64,000 nt of DNA from Hyphomicrobiales bacterium (GTDB lineage Bacteria; Pseudomonadota; Alphaproteobacteria; Rhizobiales; Rhizobiaceae), in the NCBI GenBank assembly GCA_900472675.1, contig UCJA01000011.1, positions 1 to 64,000 of the forward strand, read 5' to 3'. Below the pieces are notes generated by a model. That model saw nothing but the letters and a program-made list of their open reading frames with translations. It was not told where the DNA came from and ran no database searches. The stretch's first letter is position 1; each line of letters begins with the position of its first letter. The translations under genes and the position numbers were made by a program. This document shows, piece by piece, positions 48,409-58,229 of the stretch.

Positions 48409-50775
48409 TCAGAACTGGTTCGACATGCTGAACCGGAACTGCTGAACCTTGTCGAAGTCTTCCTTCACGATAGGCTCTGCGTAGTCGACACGGATGTTGC
48501 CGAAGGGCGAAGCCCACATGATGCCGGCACCCACCGAGACGCGCCAGGACATGCCCGTGCCCTCGAAAGCATCGCCACGCTTGTTGACGTCGTTGCCATA
48601 GAGCGTGCCGGCGTCGGTGAAGACAGCGGCGCGGATGCCGGCGTCTTCGGGAATGCCCGGCATGGGCATGGACGCTTCGGCAGAGACCGTGAAGTAGGTC
48701 GTGCCCCCCAGCGAGTCATCGCTGTGGTTGACGGACCGCGGGCCAATACCGTCGTTCTCGAAGCCACGGATCTGCTTGCCGCCGATCGTGAACTGGTCGA
48801 AGACGTTGAGGTCGTCGCCGGTCGAGAATACGTGACCGCCGCCGACCGCCAGCGAACCGATGATGTCGGCTTCGGTGGAGAGCTGGTGGAAGTAGCGTGC
48901 GCGTCCCGAGATCTTGTAGAAGTCGGAGTCGCCGCCCAGGCCCGAGTACTCATGCGTACCGGTCACGTAGAAGCCCTCGCGCGGCAGCGTCTGGCTGTCG
49001 AGCGTGTTGTAGGTGAGCGTCTGCGAGATCGAGGACTGAGTGAAGTCCTTCTTGTCGATCAGGTAGGCGTAAGGTGCCGAGACGTTGTCGTCCGCCGTGA
49101 AGGGGTCGCCATCGTCGCCGAAGGCACCGTCGTTGCCGTACTTGATCTGCTTGTAGGTGTAGCGGAACGTGGTCGCCAGATCATCGGTGATCGGCGCCGT
49201 TATGCGCAGCGTGATGCCCTGCTCGCTGTACTTGTAGTAGTCGTTCTGCGAGGTCTGGCTCTTGAACAGGTCGAAGCCGGCTGCAAGACGATAGCCCAGG
49301 AAGTAGGGTTCCGTGAAGGACAGCGAATAGGTGCGGGCGTTGTCGAAGCCACCACCGGCAGCTACGCGGATGTACTGACCGCGGCCGAGGAAGTTCTTTT
49401 CTTCGATCGAGGCTTCCAGAAGGAAGCCGTCGCCACCCGCTGCGTAGCCTGCGCCGACGCCGAACGAACCGGTCGGCTGATCTTCAACGTCGACCATGAC
49501 GACGACGCGGTCAGGCGAGCTGCCCTGCGAGGTCGAGATGTTGACCGTCGTGAAGTAGCCGAGCGCCTCAAGGCGACGCTTTGCACGGGAAATCATGTTC
49601 TGGTTGAAGGCGTCGCCTTCGCTGAAGTCGAACTCGCGACGGATGACATAGTCACGCGTACGGGTGTTGCCGCGGATTTCGATCCGCTCGACATAGGCGC
49701 GCTCGCCCTGGTCCACCATGTAGGAGACGCCGACGGTGTGGTTTTCGAAGTTGCGGTCGCCGCGGGGCGTGACCCGGGCAAACGGATAGCCGGCAGCTGC
49801 AACACGCTTGGAGATCGCATCGATCGTCTTCTGGATCTGGCGAGCATCGTAGACGTCGCCGGCGCGGGTTTCGACCAGACCATTCAGGTCGTCGCTGGCG
49901 ATGCCAGACACGGTCGATTCGACATTGACGGTGCCGAAGCTGTAGCGCTCGCCTTCCTCGACGGTGAAGGTGATGTTGTACTTGTTGGTCGTCTCATCCA
50001 GGACAGCCTGCGACGAGATCACCCGGAAGTCCGGATAGCCGTGGTTGTAATAGAACTGGCGAAGCGATTCTTCGTCGGCCTTCAGCTTGTCTTCGTTGTA
50101 GACATCCTTGCGGGTCAGGAACGAAAGCGGGCCGGATTCCTTCGTGGCGATGACAGCCTTGAGGCGACCGGTGCCATAGGCCTGGTTGCCGACAAAGTTG
50201 ATGTCGGCGATCTTGGTGCGCTCGCCTTCGTTGATCACGAAAGCAAGGTTGACGCGACCCTGGCCGACCGGCGCAGTCTGCGTCGTCACCTCGATGTCGC
50301 TGCGGCCGATGCCGGCGTAGGCTTCCTTGATGCGCTGGATGTCAGCGGTGACCATGGCCTGATTGTAAGGGCCAAGCGGCTGGGTCTGCACGGCAGCCTG
50401 CAGCTTGTCGTCCTTGATCTTGCGGTTGCCGTTGAAGACCACCTGGTTGACCAGCTGGTTCTCGCTGACAGTCACGACCAGCGCGCTGCCGGAGACTGCG
50501 ATACGGACATCGGAGAAGTAGCCCGTGGAATAGAGCTTCTTCACCGACTCATCGATATCGGTATTGGAGAAAGTGACACCGGGCCGAATGGTGATATTGG
50601 AGCGAACCGCTTCTTCCCCGGCGCGCTGTGCGCCACGCACCTGCACGTTGCGGATCACGGCTGCTTCGGCAGCAAGAGTGGAAGCAAGCACGAGAACACC
50701 TGCGCCCGACGCGACAACACCAGTAGACAGCGCTAACGCCGACACTGCGTTCAAAAACCTTGAACCAGCCTTCAT
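48409..50775 (-). CDS. bamA: Outer membrane protein assembly factor BamA
   Basis: A 788-residue Omp85 protein. A signal peptide with the hydrophobic segment GVVASGAGVLVLASTLAAEA (about residues 19-38) precedes five POTRA domains (about 40-430) and a C-terminal 16-stranded beta barrel; the final residue is Phe (FRFSMSNQF), the outer-membrane signature. It folds and inserts outer-membrane proteins as the core of the BAM complex. The 195 bases upstream (50776-50970) hold the promoter or a short leader after rseP. Confidence 0.97.
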   Translation of the reverse strand: MKAGSRFLNAVSALALSTGVVASGAGVLVLASTLAAEAAVIRNVQVRGAQRAGEEAVRSNITIRPGVTFSNTDIDESVKKLYSTGYFSDVRIAVSGSALVVTVSENQLVNQVVFNGNRKIKDDKLQAAVQTQPLGPYNQAMVTADIQRIKEAYAGIGRSDIEVTTQTAPVGQGRVNLAFVINEGERTKIADINFVGNQAYGTGRLKAVIATKESGPLSFLTRKDVYNEDKLKADEESLRQFYYNHGYPDFRVISSQAVLDETTNKYNITFTVEEGERYSFGTVNVESTVSGIASDDLNGLVETRAGDVYDARQIQKTIDAISKRVAAAGYPFARVTPRGDRNFENHTVGVSYMVDQGERAYVERIEIRGNTRTRDYVIRREFDFSEGDAFNQNMISRAKRRLEALGYFTTVNISTSQGSSPDRVVVMVDVEDQPTGSFGVGAGYAAGGDGFLLEASIEEKNFLGRGQYIRVAAGGGFDNARTYSLSFTEPYFLGYRLAAGFDLFKSQTSQNDYYKYSEQGITLRITAPITDDLATTFRYTYKQIKYGNDGAFGDDGDPFTADDNVSAPYAYLIDKKDFTQSSISQTLTYNTLDSQTLPREGFYVTGTHEYSGLGGDSDFYKISGRARYFHQLSTEADIIGSLAVGGGHVFSTGDDLNVFDQFTIGGKQIRGFENDGIGPRSVNHSDDSLGGTTYFTVSAEASMPMPGIPEDAGIRAAVFTDAGTLYGNDVNKRGDAFEGTGMSWRVSVGAGIMWASPFGNIRVDYAEPIVKEDFDKVQQFRFSMSNQF

Positions 50776-50970
50776 TTCAATTCTTACCTTTTCCCGTTGT
50801 CCCTCGGCGGGTGGAGCCCGACTCCGGCCACGTGTGTCGTTTTACCTGCTTTTACCCTACAAGCAAGGTATCGCGTTAATTTCTGTTTACTTCCTTTTGA
50901 GGCGTGGCTGAACGGCCACGAAACCTTGAAATTATAGTGAATAAACAGTTTATTTCAGCACTCTGGCAGG

Positions 50971-52092
50971 TCAGCCGATCAGGTTGCTGATGTCGTTGAA
51001 CGTGGCAAAAACCATCAGGCTCAGCACCATGGCAAGGCCAATCCGGAAGGCAATTTCCTGGGCTCCCGCGGCAAGCGGTTTTCCGCGGATCCCTTCGATC
51101 GCGTAGAATACCAGGTGTCCACCGTCAAGCACCGGCACGGGCATGAGGTTAAGCAATCCAATGGAAACCGACAGCACTGCTGCTAGCTGAACGACGGCGG
51201 CTACCCCAAGACTTGCCATCTGGCCGGACGCCTGTGCGACGCGAACCGGTCCGCCGAGCTGGTCTGCCTTCATGCGGCCGGTCACCAAGTTACCGATATA
51301 GCGGAACGTGCCGGTGACGATATTGCCGGTTTCGCTAACGCCCTCGCCGATCGCCTGCAGCGGCGTGAAGGTCTCGACGCGGAAGTTGCCGCGCTCGCCA
51401 TTGGTGACGATGCCGATCAGGCCGAGCTCGATCTTGTTGCCGAACTGGTCGGTCATCTCGGTGCGCTTCGGCACCATGGGCAGATTAAGTTCCTGGCCGT
51501 TGCGGTCTACCGTCACGACAATCGCCGTCTGAGGCCGGATGCTGACATAGCGGCGCACGTCGTCAAAGGTCTTGATGCGGCTTCCGTCCATGGCGACCAG
51601 TCGGTCACCCGGCAGGACGCCGGCGGCGGAAGCGGCGCTGTCGGGCTTGACCTCGGCAACCACCGGATCGGCAATGACCTTGCCGTAGACGCTGAAGAGG
51701 ACGGCGAAGATGGCGATCGCCAGGATGAAGTTGGCAATCGGGCCCGCAGCGACGGTTGCGGCGCGCTTCCAGAGCTTGGCTCCGGCCAGCGTCTGGGCTT
51801 TCTCCGCCTCGCTCATATGGGCGACGGTGCCGGCATCGGGCATGCTCGCGACATCGTCGTCGCCGTAAAACTTCACATAGCCGCCCAAAGGAATGGCCGA
51901 CAGCTTCCAGCGGGTACCGTGACCATCCGTGTATCCCACGATCTCGGGGCCGAAGCCCACGGAGAAGGCGGTGACGCGGATACCGCACCAGCGCCCGATG
52001 AGGTAGTGGCCCATCTCGTGCACGAAAACGAGGACCGAAAGGACGATCACGAAGGGAAGAATATAGCCGGTCAAAAAGCCGAGGATGGCCAT
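50971..52092 (-). CDS. rseP: Site-2 intramembrane zinc protease RseP
   Basis: A 373-residue membrane metalloprotease. HEMGH (H25, E26, H29) in the first helix is the zinc and catalytic site; a PDZ domain (about 125-200, with GVLPGDRLVAMDGSRI) and the LMPVPVLDGGH motif near the C-terminal helices complete it. It cleaves anti-sigma factors in envelope stress. It follows cdsA after 36 bases and precedes bamA, the normal alphaproteobacterial order; dxr, present here in some lineages, is absent. Confidence 0.95.
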   Translation of the reverse strand: MAILGFLTGYILPFVIVLSVLVFVHEMGHYLIGRWCGIRVTAFSVGFGPEIVGYTDGHGTRWKLSAIPLGGYVKFYGDDDVASMPDAGTVAHMSEAEKAQTLAGAKLWKRAATVAAGPIANFILAIAIFAVLFSVYGKVIADPVVAEVKPDSAASAAGVLPGDRLVAMDGSRIKTFDDVRRYVSIRPQTAIVVTVDRNGQELNLPMVPKRTEMTDQFGNKIELGLIGIVTNGERGNFRVETFTPLQAIGEGVSETGNIVTGTFRYIGNLVTGRMKADQLGGPVRVAQASGQMASLGVAAVVQLAAVLSVSIGLLNLMPVPVLDGGHLVFYAIEGIRGKPLAAGAQEIAFRIGLAMVLSLMVFATFNDISNLIG

Positions 52093-52128
52093 CAGTGTGT
52101 CCGCTTCAAAGTTGTGCCGGCCGAGGCT

Positions 52129-52965
52129 CTACAGCCCGAAAAGGAAGGCTGCGACCGTCTCATCTACATGGCCCGTCGTGGCCGCATGCACAAGTGTCAA
52201 CAGGAACGCTGCGAAACAGGCAAAAACGAGGCCATCCACCCGGTCCATCACGCCGCCGTGGCCGGGGATGAGATGGCTGGAATCCTTGACCCCGAAGCGA
52301 CGCTTGATGAATGATTCGAAGAGGTCGCCGATCTGGCTTGCGACCGACAGCGCGAGCGCCAGCACGGCCGTCCACAGCGCCAGCCGCGAAAAGACGATGC
52401 CGGTGAGCAGGCAGGCGGCAACGACGCCGGCGACCGTCCCACCGATCGCACCGGACCAAGTCTTGCCGGGCGATATGCGGGGCGCAAGCTTTGGGCCCCC
52501 GATGGCGCGCCCGACGAAATAGGCGAGGATGTCGGTGCTCCAGACGACGGCAAAGATGAACAGGACAGCGACAAGGCCTGCCTGACTGTCTCCCCTTATC
52601 GCGGCGAGCGAAATGCCGCTCAGGCCGGCGTAGAGAATGCCGCCTGGCAGCCACCAGGTGCCGGTGCGGCGCAGAAGCGTCAGCAGGGCCGCCGTGATGA
52701 CGCCGCCACTCAGAATAGGCATCGCCATGGCATCGTCGCCGAACAGTGTATTGCCGGCCACCAGGCCGATGATGAGCCAGGCAAAGGCATGGGTGGTGAA
52801 ATCACGCTCGCCGAGCCGGGCGATGGTCGACCACTCGTAATAGACGAGAATGGCGATGGCGGCCGCCACGATACGGAAGGCAAATCCGCCCATCCAGGTG
52901 GCGTAGAGCACGATGACGGCCATGACGATGGCGGAAATGATGCGCTGCTTGAGTTCGCTTGCCAT
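52129..52965 (-). CDS. cdsA: Phosphatidate cytidylyltransferase
   Basis: A 278-residue polytopic membrane enzyme that turns phosphatidic acid and CTP into CDP-diacylglycerol. The CDS signature covers SPGKTWSGAIGG and the later KRRFGVKDSSHLIPGHGG with DRVDGL. The ATG at 52965 (TGATG with the uppS stop) is used rather than a TTG one codon earlier. It is coupled to uppS upstream and followed by rseP. Confidence 0.96.
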   Translation of the reverse strand: MASELKQRIISAIVMAVIVLYATWMGGFAFRIVAAAIAILVYYEWSTIARLGERDFTTHAFAWLIIGLVAGNTLFGDDAMAMPILSGGVITAALLTLLRRTGTWWLPGGILYAGLSGISLAAIRGDSQAGLVAVLFIFAVVWSTDILAYFVGRAIGGPKLAPRISPGKTWSGAIGGTVAGVVAACLLTGIVFSRLALWTAVLALALSVASQIGDLFESFIKRRFGVKDSSHLIPGHGGVMDRVDGLVFACFAAFLLTLVHAATTGHVDETVAAFLFGL

Positions 52966-53708
52966 CAACCGCCTACCGCAGCGGTTTTCGCAGACAGCCC
53001 ACCGAAACGCCGATCGCGCGAGGCGAAAACCTTGAGGGCATGGAAAAACCGGTCACGATCAAAATCCGGCCAGTAGTCGGGCATGAACATGAGTTCCGAA
53101 TAGGCGGCCTGCCACAGCAGGAAGTTGGACAGCCGCTCTTCGCCGCTGGTGCGGATGATCAGGTCCGGATCGGGAATATCAGCGGTATCGAGCCTGCCGC
53201 TGATCATCTGCGCGGTGATATCGTCCGGGCGCAGACGTCCGGCCTCGACCTCGCGGGCAAGGCTGGTGACGGCACGGACCAGTTCGTCGCGCGAGCCATA
53301 ATTGAAAGCAATCACCAGCGTGAGCGAGGTGTTGTGCCGAGTGGTTTCCTCGGCCTCCAGCAGCAGCGGCAGGATGTCGCTGCGCAGCTTCTCCCGCTCG
53401 CCGATGATGCGGATGCGGACATTCTCGCGATGGAGCTCGGCCAGGTCCCGGCGGATGAACTTGCGCAGCAGGCCGAGGAGGTCGTTGACCTCCGTTTCCG
53501 GCCGCGACCAGTTCTCCGAGGAGAAGGCGAAAAGAGTCAGGAATTCGACGCCGGCGTCGGCTGCTGCCTTCACCGTCTCGCGCACCGCCTCAACACCCTT
53601 GGTGTGGCCGATCGTCCGGGGCAGCCCGCGCTTGTTGGCCCATCGTCCGTTGCCATCCATGATGATCGCAACGTGACGGGGAATGATCGCGAGTTCGGTA
53701 CTGACCAT
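52965..53708 (-). CDS. uppS: Undecaprenyl diphosphate synthase
   Basis: A 247-residue cis-prenyltransferase. Catalytic D18 sits in [11 protein letters not shown], followed by the conserved [12 protein letters not shown] segment, and [13 protein letters not shown] near the C-terminus. It makes C55-PP, the lipid carrier of peptidoglycan and LPS, using FPP from the MEP pathway (IspDF in this window). The start MVSTEL at 53708 is preferred over 53825. It overlaps cdsA by one base. Confidence 0.97.
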   Translation of the reverse strand: MVSTELAIIPRHVAIIMDGNGRWANKRGLPRTIGHTKGVEAVRETVKAAADAGVEFLTLFAFSSENWSRPETEVNDLLGLLRKFIRRDLAELHRENVRIRIIGEREKLRSDILPLLLEAEETTRHNTSLTLVIAFNYGSRDELVRAVTSLAREVEAGRLRPDDITAQMISGRLDTADIPDPDLIIRTSGEERLSNFLLWQAAYSELMFMPDYWPDFDRDRFFHALKVFASRDRRFGGLSAKTAAVGG

Positions 53709-53760
53709 ATCCGACGTCGTTCCTTTCTTAGCCGAGCTCACAATGCCTGTCCGGCCTCGA

Positions 53761-54321
53761 TTAGACCTGCATGATTTCCTTTTCCTTCTCCGCAAGCAAG
53801 CGGTCGACATCGGAAATCGTATCATCGGTCATCTTCTGGACACGCTCGGACTGCGAGCGGCTCTCGTCCTGCCCCAGCGAGCCGTCTTTCTCGGCCTTGC
53901 GCAGCCCATCGATGCCATCACGGCGCACGTGGCGAATCGCTACCTTGGCCTTTTCCGAATAGTCGTGAGCGACCTTGACGAGCGACTTGCGGCGCTCCTC
54001 GTTGAGCTCCGGCAGCGGGATGCGAAGGTTCTGGCCGTCCATGATGGGGTTGAGACCAAGGTGCGATTCGCGAATGGCGCGCTCGACGGCGCCGACCATA
54101 GACTTGTCCCAGACGGAGACGCCCAGCATGCGGGGCTCCGGAACGGTGATGTTGGCGACCTGGTTCAGCGGCACCCGCGAGCCATAGGCATCAACCGTGA
54201 TCGGATCCAGGATGTTGGCCGAGGCGCGGCCGGTGCGCAGCGAAGCGATGTCGCTCTTGAAAGCTGCGACGGCACCTTCCATGCGGCGCTTGATGTCGTT
54301 GAGATCAACTGATCCGCTCAT
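53761..54321 (-). CDS. frr: Ribosome recycling factor
   Basis: A 186-residue RRF with three-helix bundle and a beta-barrel domain: [34 protein letters not shown] segment, [14 protein letters not shown] and [13 protein letters not shown]. It splits post-termination ribosomes with EF-G. The start MSGSVDL at 54321 is preferred over 54372. It lies between pyrH (67-base gap) and uppS. Confidence 0.98.
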   Translation of the reverse strand: MSGSVDLNDIKRRMEGAVAAFKSDIASLRTGRASANILDPITVDAYGSRVPLNQVANITVPEPRMLGVSVWDKSMVGAVERAIRESHLGLNPIMDGQNLRIPLPELNEERRKSLVKVAHDYSEKAKVAIRHVRRDGIDGLRKAEKDGSLGQDESRSQSERVQKMTDDTISDVDRLLAEKEKEIMQV

Positions 54322-54388
54322 GCACGTAACTCCCATATTGGTCTTCGGCCCCGTGGCCGCGTCTTCGTTCAACTGTCAGATGAATGGC

Positions 54389-55111
54389 TCAATGGTCGGA
54401 TACGATGGTCTTTCGCCCGCCGCCGGTCAAGATTTGCGCAAAGCCGCCCTTCTCGTGGATGGAGAAGACCACGATCGGAATGGAGTTTTCCCGGGCAAGA
54501 GCGACGGCCGCGATATCCATCACCGCCAGACCCTTGTCGAGAACCTCGCTGTGGGTCAGCGTTTCGAACCGGGTGGCGTGCGGGTTTTTCTTAGGGTCTT
54601 CGGAGTAGATGCCGTCGACCTGGGTGCCCTTGAAGATGGCCTCGGCGCCGATTTCGGCTGCGCGCAGGGCAGCTGCCGAGTCGGTCGTGAAGAAGGGGTT
54701 GCCGGTGCCGCCGGCGAAGATCACCACCCTGCCCTGCGCCATGTGGTGCAGCGCCTGGCGCTGGGAGAAGCTTTCGCAGATCTCGGGCATGGAGATGGCG
54801 GAGAGGACGACCGTGTCGATCGACAGCTTGCGCAGCGAGGTGGCAAGCGCCAGAGCGTTGATGATGGTGCCGAGCATGCCCATGTGGTCGCCGGTGACGC
54901 GGTCACCACCCTTGGATGCAACGGCGACGCCGCGGAAGATGTTGCCGCCGCCGACGACGACCCCGACTTCGACGCCCATGGCGCGCGCTTCGGCGATGTC
55001 GGACGCGATGCGGTCTGCGACGGTGACGTCAATGCCGAAGCCCTGGCTCCCCATGAGAGCTTCCCCGGATGCCTTGAGCAGAACACGCTTGTAGATGGGC
55101 GTAGCGGACAT
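54389..55111 (-). CDS. pyrH: UMP kinase
   Basis: A 240-residue hexameric UMP kinase of the amino acid kinase fold: YKRVLLKASGEALMG at residues 7-21, VGVVVGGGNIFRG, and the C-terminal TGNPFFTTDSAAALRA-type nucleotide segment. It phosphorylates UMP to UDP and is regulated by GTP and UTP. The ATG at 55111 fits the family start. A tsf terminator-like hairpin lies upstream, so pyrH may have its own promoter in the 155-base gap. Confidence 0.97.
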   Translation of the reverse strand: MSATPIYKRVLLKASGEALMGSQGFGIDVTVADRIASDIAEARAMGVEVGVVVGGGNIFRGVAVASKGGDRVTGDHMGMLGTIINALALATSLRKLSIDTVVLSAISMPEICESFSQRQALHHMAQGRVVIFAGGTGNPFFTTDSAAALRAAEIGAEAIFKGTQVDGIYSEDPKKNPHATRFETLTHSEVLDKGLAVMDIAAVALARENSIPIVVFSIHEKGGFAQILTGGGRKTIVSDH

Positions 55112-55205
55112 GGAGACTCCTTGGACACGTGAAAGGCGGCAGAACCCTGAAGGCGGCCCGGGACATAAAAGGCGGCCCGACCGTTCAAACGGCTTGCGGA
55201 TACAC

Positions 55206-55237
55206 GAAGGGCACCGGCTTGTCACCCGGTGCCCTTC
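55206..55237 (-). terminator. Terminator-like hairpin between tsf and pyrH
   Basis: A perfect 12-bp stem GAAGGGCACCGG/CCGGTGCCCTTC with an 8-base loop lies 30 bases after the tsf stop. The T-tract (TGTTTTA) is on the plus strand, so on the transcribed strand it may act as an attenuator or processing site rather than a full terminator. Confidence 0.55.
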
Positions 55238-55266
55238 TGTTTTACCCGCTTTCGCGAAGGCTGCGA

Positions 55267-56193
55267 TCAGCCCTTGGCGACAGCTGCAACTTCGGCTGCG
55301 AAGTCGGTTTCTTCCTTTTCGACGCCTTCGCCGAGCAGAAGACGTGCCATGCCAGTGACTTCGATCGGTGCGCCGACTTCCTTTTCGGCAGCCTTGATGG
55401 CGTCGCCGACGGTCAGGTCAGGGTTGATGACGAAGGCCTGCGACAGAAGTGCGACTTCTTCGAAGAACTTGCGCATACGGCCTTCAACCATCTTTTCGAT
55501 GATGGCTTCCGGCTTGCCGGATTCGCGGGCCTGCTCGATGAAGACGTTGCGTTCGCGCTCGGCGACAGCGGCGTCAACTTCATCGGAACGGACGGCCAGC
55601 GGATTGGTGGCAGCGATGTGCATGGCGACCTGGCGACCGATGGTGTTCAACGCATCCTTGTTGCCGGTGGACTTCAGCGCCACCAGAACGCCGAGCTTGC
55701 CGAGACGGTCGGCAGCGGCATTGTGGACGTAGGTCGCGACGACGCCGTCTTCGACCGACAGGGCGACCGAGCGGCGCAGGTTCATGTTCTCGCCGATGGT
55801 GGCGATGGCATCCTTGATGGTGTCGGTGACGGACTTGCCGCTGGCAGGATAGGTCGCGGCGGCAACGGCTTCAACCGTGCCATCGGTGCCGAGGCCAACG
55901 TCGGCAATGCCGCGCACCATGGACTGGAAGGCATCGTTGCGGGCAACGAAGTCGGTTTCCGAGTTCACTTCGACCAGGACGGCCTTGGTGCCGGACGAGG
56001 CAAAGCCGATCAGGCCTTCAGCCGCGGTGCGGCCCGACTTCTTGTCGGCCTTGGCGATGCCCTTGGCGCGCAGCCAGTCGATCGCTGCTTCGATGTCGCC
56101 GTTGTTCTCGCTGAGCGCCCTCTTGCAGTCCATCATGCCTGCGCCAGACTTTTCGCGCAGTTCCTTAACCAGTGCAGCGGTGATTTCAGCCAT
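55267..56193 (-). CDS. tsf: Elongation factor Ts
   Basis: A 308-residue EF-Ts. The N-terminal UBA-like part ([24 protein letters not shown]) and the core with the TDFVARND motif (about residue 82) are complete. It exchanges GDP for GTP on EF-Tu. It follows rpsB in the universal order, with a hairpin in the 251-base gap between them that may set the ratio of the two products. Confidence 0.98.
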   Translation of the reverse strand: MAEITAALVKELREKSGAGMMDCKRALSENNGDIEAAIDWLRAKGIAKADKKSGRTAAEGLIGFASSGTKAVLVEVNSETDFVARNDAFQSMVRGIADVGLGTDGTVEAVAAATYPASGKSVTDTIKDAIATIGENMNLRRSVALSVEDGVVATYVHNAAADRLGKLGVLVALKSTGNKDALNTIGRQVAMHIAATNPLAVRSDEVDAAVAERERNVFIEQARESGKPEAIIEKMVEGRMRKFFEEVALLSQAFVINPDLTVGDAIKAAEKEVGAPIEVTGMARLLLGEGVEKEETDFAAEVAAVAKG

Positions 56194-56369
56194 TTTCGAG
56201 CCTCTTGTCGGTTCAAGTTGCGGATCGCCGGAAAGCTAGGCGACGTCAATAAATTGGGAACGAATGTACCCGGAAGTGTGACAACGTGATGAAGACATCA
56301 CGCAGCAGCAGCCTCGACGCTCAGTACATGGTTTGCCATGGACCGGCGGAAGCCAGCGCCCGGAACGAA

Positions 56370-56401
56370 GAAGGCCAGGAATATCGGTAATCCTGGCCTT
56401 C
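56370..56401 (-). terminator. Hairpin between rpsB and tsf
   Basis: GAAGGCCAGGA and TCCTGGCCTTC arms (11 bp, 10-base loop) lie 44 bases after the rpsB stop codon. On the minus strand the stem is followed by TTCGTTCC. It resembles an attenuator that lowers tsf expression relative to rpsB. Confidence 0.5.
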
Positions 56402-56444
56402 GACGATCGGGTAAAGCGGAGCGACAGAGCCGCTCCTGCACGCC

Positions 56445-57242
56445 TTAGGCGTTGGCAGTCGCGTCGGGTTCGACGGCAACAGCCGCTTCGTCTTCGAGCG
56501 TCGGCTCGGCCAGCGCTTCCATGGCGGCGCCAAGGTCACGGCCGGATGCACCCTGCTGGCGCGCGATGCCATCGATGGCGGCGCGGGCAATCAGGTCGCA
56601 GTAGAGAGCGATGGCGCGCGAGGCGTCGTCATTGCCGGGGATCGGGTAGTCGATGAGGTCCGGATCGCAGTTGGAGTCGATGATAGCCACGACCGGGATG
56701 CCCAGGCGCTTGGCTTCGTCGATGGCGATCTTTTCCTTGTTCGTGTCGATAATGAACATCAGGTCCGGAGTGCCGCCCATGTCGCGGATACCGCCGAGAG
56801 CCTTTTCAAGCTTTTCGCGTTCGCGCTCGAGGGTCAGGCGCTCCTTCTTGGAGTAGCCGGACTGTTCCGAACCGAGGATCTCGTCGAGCTTGCGCAGACG
56901 CTGGATCGAGTTCGAAATGGTCTTCCAGTTGGTCATCATGCCGCCGAGCCAGCGGGAGTTGACGTAGTACTGGGCCGAACGCTTGGCCGAATCGGCGATC
57001 AGTTCAGACGCCTGGCGCTTGGTGCCGACGAACAGAACACGGCCGCCACGGGCAACGGTGTCGGAAATCATCTGAAGAGCGCGCGACAGCATCGGAACGG
57101 TCTGAGCCAGATCGATGATGTGGATGTTGTTGCGATCGCCGAAGATGTAGGGCTTCATCTTCGGGTTCCAGCGGTGCGTCTGGTGGCCGAAGTGGACGCC
57201 TGCTTCAAGCAGCTGGCGCATAGAGAAATCGGGCAATGCCAT
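56445..57242 (-). CDS. rpsB: 30S ribosomal protein S2
   Basis: A 265-residue S2 with the N-terminal [20 protein letters not shown] segment, [13 protein letters not shown], and the [12 protein letters not shown] region. The C-terminal tail (about 230-265) is acidic and Ala-rich ([19 protein letters not shown]), a length typical of Rhizobiales. A ribosome binding site AAGGATAA precedes the ATG. The leader upstream has two predicted hairpins. Confidence 0.98.
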   Translation of the reverse strand: MALPDFSMRQLLEAGVHFGHQTHRWNPKMKPYIFGDRNNIHIIDLAQTVPMLSRALQMISDTVARGGRVLFVGTKRQASELIADSAKRSAQYYVNSRWLGGMMTNWKTISNSIQRLRKLDEILGSEQSGYSKKERLTLEREREKLEKALGGIRDMGGTPDLMFIIDTNKEKIAIDEAKRLGIPVVAIIDSNCDPDLIDYPIPGNDDASRAIALYCDLIARAAIDGIARQQGASGRDLGAAMEALAEPTLEDEAAVAVEPDATANA

Positions 57243-57281
57243 GCCTTGTTATCCTTTTACCGGTTGAACCTCCGCAAGGCG

Positions 57282-57340
57282 AACAGCACCCTTTAGCGGG
57301 GTGCCACCGGGCGGAACGAACCGGATTTCTCCCGGAACGC
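57282..57340 (-). promoter_or_regulatory. rpsB leader with two predicted hairpins
   Basis: GCACCC/GGGTGC (57286-57304, 7-base loop) and a CCGGG/CCCGG stem further upstream lie in the 5' leader of rpsB. Ribosomal protein leaders are often autoregulated by their own product; that has not been shown here. Confidence 0.3.
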
Positions 57341-57368
57341 CCCACGCCTTACGTGTGGAATGCGGCTG

Positions 57369-57397
57369 GCCATACATGCCATCGGCCACAAAAGCAA
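57369..57397 (-). promoter_or_regulatory. Predicted rpsB-tsf promoter
   Basis: TTGCTT (57392-57397, minus strand) and TATGGC (57369-57374) with a 17-base spacer, about 127 bases upstream of the rpsB ATG. It is the best promoter-like pair in the 186-base gap. Confidence 0.4.
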
Positions 57398-57428
57398 GTG
57401 CAAGCCGGCAAAAAGCACCGACTGCTCC

Positions 57429-58136
57429 CTAGTCCTTGTCCGGGCAGGGCCAGGACTGCGGGATGTTCAAGCCGGTGGGCAGTTTCGTGCTGGTGTCACC
57501 GCAGGCCATGTCGACCTGGTGCTGCTCGATGCCGATGGAGGCGGACAGATCCACGCCCTCGATCCGGGTGAGCGAGAGAAAGGCGTTGCTGAAGTTCAGC
57601 GGCCCGTCGAACACTGCCTTGGTGAGATCCGCCCGCGCCAGGTTGGCAGACCCGAAGCTGGTGCCGGTGAGCACCGCCTGGGAAAACACGACCCGGCTCA
57701 GTTCCGCCTTCTCGAAGGTCACGCCTTCGAGGTTGGCGCCCTGGAAGTTGGCGCGCTGCAGTTCGGCACCCGCAAAGGACGCCCCCTTCGCGGCCACGCT
57801 CTGGAAGCCCGCCCTGTAGCCTTCGATCTTTTCGAAATTGGCTTTTTCGGCGTGCGAACCGCCGAACCAGGCGCGCGACAGCTTGGCCTTGGAAAGGTTG
57901 GCACCGGTGAAATCGGAATCGCGCAGGTCGGTGGCGCTCAGGTCCGTCTCGACAAGATTGGCGTTTTCAAAATTGCTACCGGTCAGCATCAGGTTCTTCT
58001 TGGTGCATCCCGCCCAGTCGATGCCCGGCACGGGCGTCCCCCTGCAGTCGGCCGCCTTCGCACCCGCGTGAAGCAGAAGCGGCGCGCCGACCAGAGCCAT
58101 GGATGCAAGACTGAAAACCGAAAACCTTTTTGCCAC
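57429..58136 (-). CDS. Secreted pentapeptide-repeat protein
   Basis: A protein of about 235 residues with a signal peptide (basic KRF then hydrophobic FSVFSLASMALVGAPLLLHA, cleavage near AKAADCRG). Residues about 50-200 carry A(N/D)LXX-type pentapeptide repeats (NFENANLVETDLSATDLRD), which fold as a right-handed quadrilateral beta-helix. Two Cys pairs may form disulfides. The start GTG at 58136 has GAGGAA seven bases upstream; an in-frame GTG at 58172 is less likely. A periplasmic structural or binding role is possible; no partner is evident. It shares the minus strand with eipB. Confidence 0.75.
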   Translation of the reverse strand: MAKRFSVFSLASMALVGAPLLLHAGAKAADCRGTPVPGIDWAGCTKKNLMLTGSNFENANLVETDLSATDLRDSDFTGANLSKAKLSRAWFGGSHAEKANFEKIEGYRAGFQSVAAKGASFAGAELQRANFQGANLEGVTFEKAELSRVVFSQAVLTGTSFGSANLARADLTKAVFDGPLNFSNAFLSLTRIEGVDLSASIGIEQHQVDMACGDTSTKLPTGLNIPQSWPCPDKD

Positions 58137-58229
58137 CGAACTATTCCTCAACCCGCGAAAGAATTCCGCCACTCCTGCCCATCATATGGGGTCGAGATGA
58201 CAAATTTCATCGCCCTGCCGTCCCTGTCT

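Noticed and set aside
48724..50736. A 670-codon open frame opposite bamA
   Set aside because: bamA is complete on the minus strand, and the opposite translation has no motifs.
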